64,000 nt of DNA from Magnolia sinica (taxonomy: Eukaryota > Streptophyta > Magnoliopsida > Magnoliales > Magnoliaceae), in NCBI RefSeq assembly GCF_029962835.1, contig NC_080589.1:17567586-17631585 (forward strand), written 5' to 3'. The notes under the pieces are model-generated. The model was given only the letters and a program-made list of their open reading frames with translations. It was not told the DNA's origin and made no database searches. Below, one piece after another: positions 57,101 through 64,000 of the stretch. The position numbers were made by a program, and so were the translations under genes. Position 1 is the first letter of the stretch; each line of letters begins with the position of its first letter.

Positions 57101-60100
57101 AGTCAGAAAAGAAAAACGGCAAGATTTGCAATTTAGGGAAAATTAGATCCACGAAGGGCAGACAATCAAATTACAGCATGACTAGACATGAAGATATTAT
57201 GTTTATTTATGCAAACATATGGTGGTTTGATCTACTAATTAGGCATATGGGGATAGTATGGCCAACTCCACAGGACAGTCTTCTAATGCTTATGTCAGAA
57301 CAGAACCACATTGCACAGTTATTGGGTCTGTTGTCCACGATCAAGATCCATCATGGTGTGAGCTAGTACTTTAGGAACCTCAGGGACTTATGGCCAAACT
57401 AGTACCCCTTTTTTCTTTTTCTTTTTCTTTTTCTTTTTGCTGTATGAACTATGGAGAGAATAGATCTCTCATCACAATAGCATTTTTCATTCTTGGTACC
57501 CAATAATGTTCCAAAAGACAATCACTGAAAAAAGATGGACCACTGCAATTTGTAGTAAACACTTAACTGTAAGTATTTATGGTTTACTTTAAGAACACCA
57601 AAATCAACCAATCTCCATATGCTAGTGAGGTTTATTGATAGAAAAGAAAAATAGAGGGATCGATACAATAGGGTGTAAACATTTAACTATTAAGAATTGA
57701 TCGTCACTTGGTAAACACCACAATCAACCAACCTCCTTATGCACAATGAAGATGACATAGCCCAGGAATGGCAACGTGCCCAATCGGTGGAGTGGGCTCC
57801 ATGATCCATCCAATCAGTGAAGTGGATTCAGCCTATCCAAACGCCAATCAGAGAATTGGGTCCACGGTCAGTTCGATCAGCAACTCGGTCCCTGCAATTT
57901 GTCTAGACAATTTTGTGGCCCGTAATGATCTGGCTGATCAGTTGGCCCCACAAGGTGGTCCAATTGTGAGCATATGGTCCACAGGGTTGGGGCTATTTTC
58001 TACAATGGCGGTTAGTCAGTGACAACCTGCCTCTACTACTTTCTTCACTAAGTTTTTGGAATGGCAGATGAGATTCTATAGCCGACCCCAATTATTTGGG
58101 AACTTGGGATAAAGGTTAGATGATAATGATGATGATGGTTTTGGGGGGCCACTCTGGGATACTAAAAGACGTGGAATGACACATCTTCTTTGAAAGACCA
58201 TTGATTTAGGTTTGAAATGAGCTCAAGACCATGTGATTCTAATATATTGGCCGATTAACAGAAGGCTAGATGGTTGTGATAGGAGAATTTTTGAAATTGG
58301 TCCGAATTAAGTCCCCTTGAGAAGACATTGGTGACCGGATTCTGGTGGTAAGCCAGAAATAGAGATGAGGGTTTCATGGCGCTGTGGAGTACTTTCTGGG
58401 AGAATATGGCTGGAGACCAATTTCTTCAGGGTGTTCAAGAGATCCATAGAGTCATTGAAGTGGTTATTCCACAGGTGTGTCACTCAGTTGTCATCCAAGG
58501 CTTCGCATTACTCTTGAACAGGTGGATGAAGCTTCAAACCAGATGGATGGTGCATGAAGTTCTGGTAAAAGAATAAGCGTGCACAAAGCAAAATACAGCC
58601 CAGATTCTTGTCAGGAATCTAGGACTGGGAAATACGTGGATCCATCTAGGGGCTGGTCATGGAGGACAATCCACAAAAGCAGGAGGACAAGAGGGTCAAA
58701 GGAAGGAAATCTCATATGGACGTCACTTGGGGGGAAGAGATAATGACTTGATGGGAAAAAAAAAAAACCAAGGAAAATGGGGGAATTGTTTCAACAAAGG
58801 AGGAAGTCAAGTAGCTATTGGTGGAGGAATCTAAGAAAAGAAAGACAGTGAAAGTAGCCCCAGAGGTGGTGTAGAGCAATGTTTTAAGTATCAACGATAT
58901 CGGCCGATACATCCCACGATATATCTTGTATCCCACCTGTGCGATACGAAACGCACAAGGATCCCACATGTTCGATCCGGTGAGCATTTTCGATTTTCAA
59001 TCCTTTTTTTTTCTATAAATCATGTTAAATCAGTGTCAAATTGTTATAATCCATGATTTTTCATGTTTTGCATGAAAAAATCATAGATTGGGAGCTTCAA
59101 TTTCGAGATTTGGAGGAGATGGGCCAAGCTACAAAAAATTGGAAAAAAAAAATCCAATTTCTCGCAAATCGGTTGCAATCTGTGTCCAAACATAAAAAAA
59201 TCAAACACGTATGTAACTTAATCTAGTGATTCTTCTTTTGGTTTTGAATGTATTGATTGTGTTTCCACACATCTTTTTACATTTATAAATCATATGAATA
59301 GACTTTGAATATACTTGCATCAATTCACTTAGACAATGCATAGATTAGGACCTCATACAAAGAAAACATATTATGTGCACTTTTTCTTTTTTCTTTTTTG
59401 TATTGTTTTTATTTATAAGTGTGTATTGATGTCTTTTTTAACAATCATTGAAGTTTCATTGAAAATTTTGACCAATTTCCCAATGTTTTCCCATGGTTCC
59501 AACAACAATGATGCATTACGCGATATAAGTGATATATCCCATGCGATAACCGATATGTATCTGTATCCCAAGGGTGTGATACGTAACGTAATACCGATAT
59601 TTCAAACACTAGTACAGAGATTCAAAAAAACGTGATACCGATAACGCATCATATTCAACCATAACAACAGAGATTTTAAAAAAAAAAAAAATTTATAAAT
59701 ACCTATTTTTAAAGATTTCCTGAAAATGACTCACGGCGCTTTGATTCAACAAAATCCTTGAAATAACTTGTTTTGATTCTCAAATTCAAGGTACGAGTGG
59801 TCAGAATTTGTAATAAAATAGTATAAGAAAGAATATGAAAGAGAAAAGTGCCAAAATTGAGAAAAATTGTAACTTAAAAAGAGAAAAAATAAAATAAAAT
59901 AATTGGCAGTTTATGACCATTACAGGGCAGTAACGGCCACTATGGGGCGTAACGACCGCTACAGCCCTCGCGATGGCCGATCCGAGCCAAAAACTTGGGG
60001 GTCACCGTTTTGACCCCCGTATCGTGTAACAAACTCGACTGTTACCATTACGTATTAGTCGTTACAGCCGATACGTAACCAATTTGGTACACCCTGTCAA

Positions 60101-63100
60101 CCTATGTGCGTGCATATAGATAGATTGGAGCCCAAAAATCACCAACGAGAGTAAAGACAGCAAACAAAGGAAAGTTATCCTCTCCGTTTTGTACGACAGG
60201 AAATCTGAAACTAACTACGATCTGGAAGAGTTGTTCCTGTGTGATCTAAACCATCTATTAGACAGGTTATAGCCATCTAATTTCAAGAGTATGGTCATCA
60301 ATTAATATCGCAGATAGCGATGCTAGCAAAAAAAAAAATCATGTTTTTCCCTCCTCGTCGCCAAACACTGACTAGATGCAATTCAGACCACACAATCTCT
60401 GTTCGAATCCAAGTTGTGTTACAAGAATACCACGCGTCGAAGATATTGTATCTTCTTCTCACCGTTTTTCTTGGAAACTCGTAGTTGGAGAAAGAACACG
60501 GGTTCGTGATGAAGCCTCTGACCTGACGATCAAGACCATCCAAGTCTAAGATCTTTCAATCTTTGGCATCCGGAAGATTTAGGACTCCCGGTTAGATTAC
60601 AAGAAACTGAAACAATAGCCGTTATTATCCGCTTTTTTAGCCTCATGCCAACAGCTCCCGAAACCTTCAACTACGTGAACCACCGATGAAAACCTTCTAA
60701 AGCTTCAATCTTATGATTCCATAAGGTCCATATGATCAATCCAAGCCATCCATGATTAACAGATTGAGGAAAAACAGCCCGGATGAAGATCCAGCTTCTT
60801 TCCGAATAAAGAAGCTCAATTGTAGCTATTTTATAAAGAACCTGATCCAAGATCCAAATCGACCATCTAGTGGGTTGTTGGATCATTCTGAAATCAAGAT
60901 CTATCCAATCAAGATCAGACCTATGTCAGTAACACGAAACAACAACGAAAAAAGTGTGTCGCTAAAATGTTCTCCGCATAGAACAACTTGATGCAAAACC
61001 ATTCTTTCAAACATGTTTCCGAAGCTTTCGAGAGAGGCCAGAGAAACTATAAAACCCCCTGAATTGGTAGTGATTGAATTACAACATAGAAAAAGAAAGA
61101 AAGAAGAAATCGTGAGAGAGAGAGAGAGAGAGAAAGAGAGACTTTCCGAGTCGACAAGCTGGTTTAATAAGTCGAGTTGGGTTGTATCCAGAGACCTTGT
61201 TGGACATAGGTCTAAGTAGAAGAAAGAAGGAGAGAGAGAAGAAATCGAGTGAGTTGAACCGAGTCGACTCACAGGTGTTCATCCCCATTACGGTCGTACC
61301 TTGCAACAACCAATCAAAGGGGAGTACGTGTGATCTGTACGGATGTGCATGGCGTGCCCAGAGATCTACAGATATGTAAAGAGATTTCTCGGTAAGAGGA
61401 GCCATGACGTATCAAGAGGTGCCATGCATCACTGAAGTGATCGAGAGGAGAGCGGTCGAGCTCGATCGATCGCAGGATAGATGGCAAATGGAGAAACGAA
61501 TGAAGCAGAATGTGGGGAGCATCCAGAAGCCGAGTAGTGGAGAGCGGTTATGATTACCGTCAGAACATGGGAAGGATCCAGAACAGCCGGATCAGAGCTA
61601 TAAATAGAAGAGGAATACAACAAGGAAAATAGTCTTACACCAACCCAAACAAACCAAATCTATCTTTTAAATTATCCTATCAATTTACATTTCCTAGTGT
61701 AATTTGTTACTTTCCTTATCAAGCAAGTTTACGTTTCCGAAACAATCTTTACTTTCCAAGTTTGCTAATTTACATTTCTTAGCGTAAACCGTAGCAGTAA
61801 TCCAGTAGCACGTAATCTTAGTTATAATTCGAGTCTACGCTCACACACTGGGCTCAAATCATTCCATCGAGGAGACGTTCTTCAGCTGCTTCGCGCGACT
61901 GACTGTAAGAATTTCTTTCTCTTTTCATTTAATCTATATTGAGAAGTCATTTCGTACAGAAGGCAAAGAAGTGACCCATCATCAGAGGATAAACCCTACC
62001 CTCTAAATATCACCTGAATCAATTTACATATTGAGTTAGTGGCTGAATAGGTGACCGATCTCTCCAGATTTCGGTCATACACTACGTGTCTGCCTACCTC
62101 GGCGCTCGGGGTCATTGTTGTTCGGTTCGAATTGGAGCCGCAATTCCAATTCTGGCACGCCCGCATACCCAGTGCAGAAACAATAGCGAACAATTGGGTC
62201 GCAGTCAAATTCAAGTTAAATTTGGGTTAAATCATAGACATCTACCAGGGCTGGTAGGTTAATGAAGGGCACATAATCCCTTTTTTTTCTTTTGAAAGGT
62301 AACACTACCAGGGCACATAATCCCTTTTGAATGCATAACAGGATAAGCAAATCTCTTGAGCAACAGCTTTTGATTTTCCTTGCATCAACATGACATAATT
62401 TTGTATAATATTTACAGGGCATGAATAAATCGAACTCAAAGTCAAAACCAACCTGAAATGCAGTTCTTGAACAGCCATGAATAAGGAAACTAGAAACAGG
62501 ACTAGTTACATGCATAAATGGTTAATTAAGTGCTAACATGAGCAACTTGAGAGAGTATAACAACTGGAACTGTGAGAGGAACATGCACCAAAAACATAAC
62601 CAAACAACCTGAGGTGCAAAATTAAAAATGAGAACTATGTATCAGCTTGACTGATTCCGAGATATTGTCTTTTTTTCTTTTTGATTTCCTTTATCTTCTT
62701 TTGCTCAAAACTTTAGCTATTAATGAGTATCATAGAAGTTAATTTCTTTCAAAATTAGCTAAAAAGAAGAACACATTGTATTGCAGGTATCCTAGAAATT
62801 ATTTGGTTCAAAAAAATTACTTAGTTAAGGAAGGTTCAAAAAATTTACTTAGGTAAGGAATACATAGTATTGCAGGTATATAGCAACATGTTCTGTCAAA
62901 ACGTCATGATGAACCAGCAGTCTGGCAGTTGTTTGGTGTTTCATTTGGGGAAGGAGAATAAGTGATAAGATATTGCAAATATAACAAAATATCACAAAAC
63001 CCACCCTTCAATGAAAAAGAGCAGTTGTATCTTTAAGTCCTGCAATGACATGAACAAAAATCACTGAAGTTTCCAATCAGAGTAATATCCCTCAAATGAT

Positions 63101-63534
63101 CTATAAGGAGTGTAATGGAAAGCTTCGGAGAAACAACATCAAAGCAAGATTACAGATGTCCATGTGCTGCAATCAACAGTATTCCTGCATAGAAACAACA
63201 TACATATAGGAGTTACCTCTGTACGTCCAGGCATGATAGGCTTCCCAGCCAACAACTCTGCCAGTATGCAACCTGCGCTCCAAAGGTCTACACCTACACC
63301 ATAATCCGTGGCCCCTAGAAGAAGCTCTGGAGGTCGATACCATAGAGTTACCACCCGACTCGTCATCGGCTGCTTGTGGTCCGGATCAAAGAACGATGCC
63401 AACCCAAAATCAGCAATCTTAAGTATCCCACCATTATCAAGGAGGAGATTCGAGCCCTTGATGTCACGATGCAGCACACAACGGTTGTGACAGTGCTCAA
63501 GACCTGATAACAGTTGATGCATGTAACACTTCAC
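45183..63534 (-). CDS. CDK-like Ser/Thr protein kinase (At1g54610/IBS1 type), C-terminal exons, gene continues past the right edge
   Basis: Five exons on the minus strand join in frame: 63534-63217, 55733-55506, 48865-48765, 48458-48338 and 45512-45183, giving 365 codons and a TAG stop. Exon 1 of this set starts inside the C-lobe (VKCYMHQLLSGLEHCHNR) and has the catalytic loop HRDIKGSNLL, DFG in KIADFGLASFF, the activation segment SRVVTLWYRPPELLLG and DLWSAGCILAELLAGKP. The next exon continues EQLHKIFKLCGSPSEEYW. The kinase ends near KYPPSKEMDAKLRDEEARR; a conserved tail follows with RDRAARAMPAPEANAELQAN, SEKFPPPHQDGALGYPL and DPPDVPFSSTF. Known relatives are plant CDC2/CDK9-like kinases such as At1g54610 and IBS1. 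The glycine-rich loop and VAIK-Lys exons must lie beyond 64000. Introns of 7.5, 6.6, 0.3 and 2.8 kb carry many transposons. Confidence 0.93.
46213..47140. mobile_element. Non-coding hAT-type element, copy 2
   Basis: This is flanked by a perfect 8 bp duplication atctgata (46205-46212 and 47141-47148). The left end 'gagtgttcaaagtatcc' and the right end 'gatagttaaaacattg' are the inverted terminal pair of the family at 25603. The palindromic 'gggatatatcggccgatat' lies next to the right end. About 928 bp with no transposase. It lies in the last intron of the kinase gene, in inverted orientation relative to copies 1 and 4. Confidence 0.85.
49429..50817. mobile_element. PIF/Harbinger-type non-autonomous element carrying a minisatellite
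   Basis: The left end is 'gggcccatttgacac'; the right end inverted is 'gggaccgtttggcat' (11 of 15 bases shared). Both are flanked by TTA (49426-49428 and 50818-50820), the 3 bp duplication typical of PIF/Harbinger and Tourist elements. Sub-terminal parts are also inverted ('attaataagagc' against 'aaataagatcttattt'). The interior (49718-50525) is a tandem array, not a transposase. It lies in a kinase-gene intron. Confidence 0.7.
49718..50525. repeat. About 34 bp minisatellite, GTGGGCCCACCTTTGATGT units
   Basis: More than 20 direct units have the form 'ccatcatgtgggcccacctt' followed by 'tgatgtggac', with a period of about 33-38 bp. Units vary by substitution (tcgatg, ttgatg, ccaccgtc) and by small indels. 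The repeat is palindromic at GTGGGCCCAC. Frames across it give Pro-Pro-Ser-Met and Cys-Gly-Pro-Thr repeats, which are translation artefacts of the array. Confidence 0.92.
51296..51920. repeat. Degenerate CAACCC/GGGTTGG repeat-rich element
   Basis: Both ends are rich in 'caacccaacccaag' and its complement: 'ggctcaacccaaccacg' at the left, 'cccaacccaagttgcacccc' at the right. The right end, inverted, begins CTAGGGGTGCAACTTGGG, resembling the ends of plant non-autonomous hAT elements. The left terminus is unclear. Confidence 0.4.
52000..52138 (-). mobile_element. SINE-like sequence with good B-box
   Basis: On the minus strand it reads 'cctgggtggcagactcctgg', 'agtttcaacaccgggttaag', then the B-box GGGTTCGAGTACCC and a CA/TG-rich tail. 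It is the same family as 41440-41530 and 43775-43860, and all three are on the minus strand. Confidence 0.7.
52140..52667 (+). mobile_element. RTE-type LINE C-terminal fragment
   Basis: In one plus frame with small breaks: RVGWMKWRCASGVLCN, MKQKGKFYKRAIRSACF, MSVAEMRM, WMSHKARNDRIRNEYIQENL, RLRWFSHVQQ and GIVRPKRTWVDVLG. This is the end of the RTE-clade LINE polyprotein common in plants (family: LRWFGHVQRR, GRGRPKKTW). It is cut at 52667 by a non-coding element. The LINE tail resumes at about 54385 ('gatagagtggaatggcaaaa', 'gccccaagtagttgggata', ending in GATGATGATG near 54463). Confidence 0.85.
52905..53275. repeat. Imperfect tandem repeat, unit about 180-190 bp
   Basis: The blocks 'agagatgctaaaatacacat', 'aatggtggaattt', 'gcatatttgcatacttagg' and 'cctaaaagcatgt' recur in order in two to three partial copies within the composite element. 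Confidence 0.6.
53275..53420. repeat. ATGC/CATC-rich simple sequence
   Basis: Repeats of 'catgcatgcacatacatac' and 'gatccatccatccattcatg'. Open frames across it on both strands encode His/Thr- or Met/Cys-rich strings and are artefacts. Confidence 0.85.
53724..54253. mobile_element. Nested 530 bp hAT-type MITE with perfect 8 bp duplication
   Basis: Flanked by cttagcaa on both sides (53716-53723 and 54254-54261). The ends are 'tagtgttttaaatagctag' and 'gctatgtatttaaaacactg': AGTGTTTTAAATA is shared in inverted form by both. Sub-terminal sequence is built from GCTATGTAGC/TAGCTTATGCTAC palindromic words. No gene. It has inserted into the composite element, whose sequence (gatacttagcaa...tatcgccgatacc) continues cleanly on both sides. 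Confidence 0.88.
54990..55062 (-). repeat. Short dispersed repeat, SINE-like tail, copy 1
   Basis: The string 'gaagacacagggtgtccccacctctttttgaa' type sequence (shared words 'acacagggtgtccccacc' and 'gagactaatccc') is repeated at 56478-56540. On the minus strand it reads GGGATTAGTCTCA then GGTGGGGACACC, similar to the 3' body of some plant SINEs. It is preceded by T-rich sequence that would be an A-rich tail on the minus strand. Confidence 0.5.
55063..55505. other. Unassigned intron sequence
   Basis: Intron of the kinase gene between the short repeat and the exon at 55506. No repeat or gene recognised; minus-strand open frames here lack motifs and contain no supported splice extension. Confidence 0.4.
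56470..56590 (-). repeat. Short dispersed repeat, SINE-like, copy 2
   Basis: This matches 54990-55062 ('gacacagggtgtccccacc', 'tttttgaagtgagactaatc') and extends further to 'gcggatacacgcaacaccc'. Preceded by a T-run, it again reads with an A-rich tail on the minus strand. Confidence 0.5.
57405..57440. repeat. (CTTTTT)n simple repeat
   Basis: Five to six units of CTTTTT within the 7.5 kb kinase-gene intron. Confidence 0.85.
58030..58140 (+). mobile_element. RTE-type LINE 3' tail fragment
   Basis: 'agccgaccccaattatttgg' followed by 'gggataaaggttagatgat' and 'aatgatgatgatgg' is the 3' end typical of plant RTE LINEs and matches the tail at 54400-54463. No coding part is attached. Confidence 0.6.
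58877..59611. mobile_element. Non-coding hAT-type element, copy 4
   Basis: The left end is 'caatgttttaagtatcaac'; the right end is 'accgatatttcaaacacta'. The flanks gtgtagag (58869-58876) and gtacagag (59612-59619) agree at six of eight bases, a decayed duplication. Interior words 'ccacgatatatcttgtatcc' and 'ataaccgatatgtatctgta' match copies 1 and 2. About 735 bp, non-coding. Confidence 0.75.
59620..60100. repeat. Repeat rich in CGTTACGG/CCGATACG words
   Basis: Contains 'gggcagtaacggccac', 'gggcgtaacgaccgctac', 'cgttacagccgatacgtaac' and ends 'ttggtacaccctg'. It resembles the right half of another non-coding element made of near-palindromic words. No partner copy exists in the window, so boundaries are open. 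Confidence 0.35.
60101..61110. other. Unassigned intron sequence
   Basis: Part of the 7.5 kb kinase-gene intron. I recognise no gene or repeat family. It may be the left part of the retroelement-like segment that follows. Confidence 0.35.
61110..61142. repeat. (GA)n microsatellite
   Basis: About 14 GA units, imperfect. Confidence 0.88.
61530..62165 (+). promoter_or_regulatory. Retroelement LTR/leader-like segment with TATA box and TGGCACGCCC
   Basis: 'agagctataaatagaagagg' (61596-61615) is a strong plant TATA context. It is followed by a T/C-rich leader, and then 'tctggcacgcccgcataccc' at 62151-62170. The words TGGCACGCCC directly after an LTR are a common primer-binding-site context in some plant Ty3/gypsy elements. 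No gag or pol follows, and a second LTR was not found. The assignment to a retroelement is inference. Confidence 0.4.
62230..63216. other. Unassigned intron sequence of the kinase gene
   Basis: AT-rich sequence with a short duplicated phrase, 'cagggcacataatccctttt' (near 62268 and 62310), and another, 'ggttcaaaaaa...ttacttag' (62800-62860). No gene or known repeat seen. Confidence 0.4.
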
Positions 63535-63599
63535 CTGCCATTTCAGAATGGAAATCAACTATGATCAATGCATAACCGGCAAATGCTCTGATTCATGAC

Positions 63600-64000
63600 C
63601 ATCCAATTCCCAGATGAGATGAAAGCAGGTTGGACTTAAAATCATCTCATTGCGAAATGGGGAAACACCCAAATGTGAAATGACCATTCTACTGGTGTCT
63701 TCATCGTTGTACAAATACCCACGCACCCAAATTTACAGATGAGATGAAAACATATCCTGACTAAAAGCACCTCATTTGCACATTGGAGCAATAATCTAGC
63801 ACTAGCAGTGAAATGACCATCCCACGTGCTTTCGTGGCTGTCCAAACACATGCAGTACCCCAATTCAAAAATGACAAGAAAACAAGTCCCACCCAAAGTC
63901 ATTTCATTCGCAAATGGAGACCCAATCCAAACAAAATGACCATTTGATTAAAGTCCCCATTGCCCAATTCACGAATGAGATGATTCAAGAATCACCCAAT
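63600..64000. repeat. Imperfect tandem repeat, unit about 110-130 bp, running off the window
   Basis: Three full units and a partial fourth start near 63603, 63730, 63858 and 63964. Each has 'ccaattc...gatgagatgaaa', then 'catctcattgcgaaatgg' or a variant, then 'gaaatgaccat'. It lies in the kinase-gene intron upstream of the exon at 63217-63534. Confidence 0.7.

Noticed and set aside
57768..58022. 84-codon open frame with balanced composition
   Set aside because: It overlaps GTGGGCC-type repeat words (caatcggtgg, ggtccaattg) and precedes an RTE tail. No family is recognised, and it is antisense within a kinase-gene intron without splice support.

Overview
This window is plant nuclear DNA. 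Two protein-coding genes have many exons separated by canonical GT..AG introns, and plant-type retrotransposons (Athila-like and chromovirus Ty3/gypsy, Ty1/copia, L1 and RTE LINEs) and non-coding DNA transposons fill the rest. Short foldback repeats rich in GTGGG/CCCAC, large introns and abundant CT/GA and TA tracts suggest a woody angiosperm with a large genome, possibly a magnoliid. That placement is inference only. Nothing prokaryotic, no CRISPR array and no tRNA or rRNA gene was seen.

Layout. 1-4.7 kb: foldback fragments, a TA microsatellite, an AGGCCCATTTGATG minisatellite and two adjacent 1.6 kb LTR-like copies. 4.7-12.2 kb: a decayed Athila-like Ty3/gypsy element (gag, protease, RT/RNase H, integrase, non-coding 3' region, 3' LTR) with no 5' end. 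12.2-14.8 kb: foldback MITEs and unassigned DNA. 14.84-42.07 kb, plus strand: an eleven-exon gene for a 417-residue protein, probably a mitochondrial PPR/TPR-like helical-repeat protein. Its introns hold an L1 split by a chromovirus, a copia LTR, a second L1 split by a hAT-type element, a third L1, and a nearly complete but dead Ty1/copia in reverse orientation. 42.07-45.18 kb: intergenic space between two tail-to-tail genes. 45.18-63.53 kb, minus strand: the last five exons (365 codons plus stop) of a CDK-like Ser/Thr kinase of the At1g54610/IBS1 type; its N-lobe exons lie beyond the right edge. Its introns carry more hAT-type elements, a PIF/Harbinger-type element with an internal 34 bp minisatellite, an interrupted RTE LINE, SINE-like sequences and a retroelement LTR/PBS-like segment.

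The two genes have no evident functional link. I found no new protein system. The best-supported unusual items are a family of non-coding hAT-type elements with CGATAT-rich ends and 8 bp target duplications (two with good duplications, one imperfect, one related composite), the Harbinger-type element with its minisatellite, a copia LTR with primer-binding-like and polypurine-like sequence on opposite sides, and the abrupt junction where the Athila gag meets tandem LTR-like repeats. Exon borders were read by eye from splice sites and frame continuity; family names rest on recognised motifs, not on searches.
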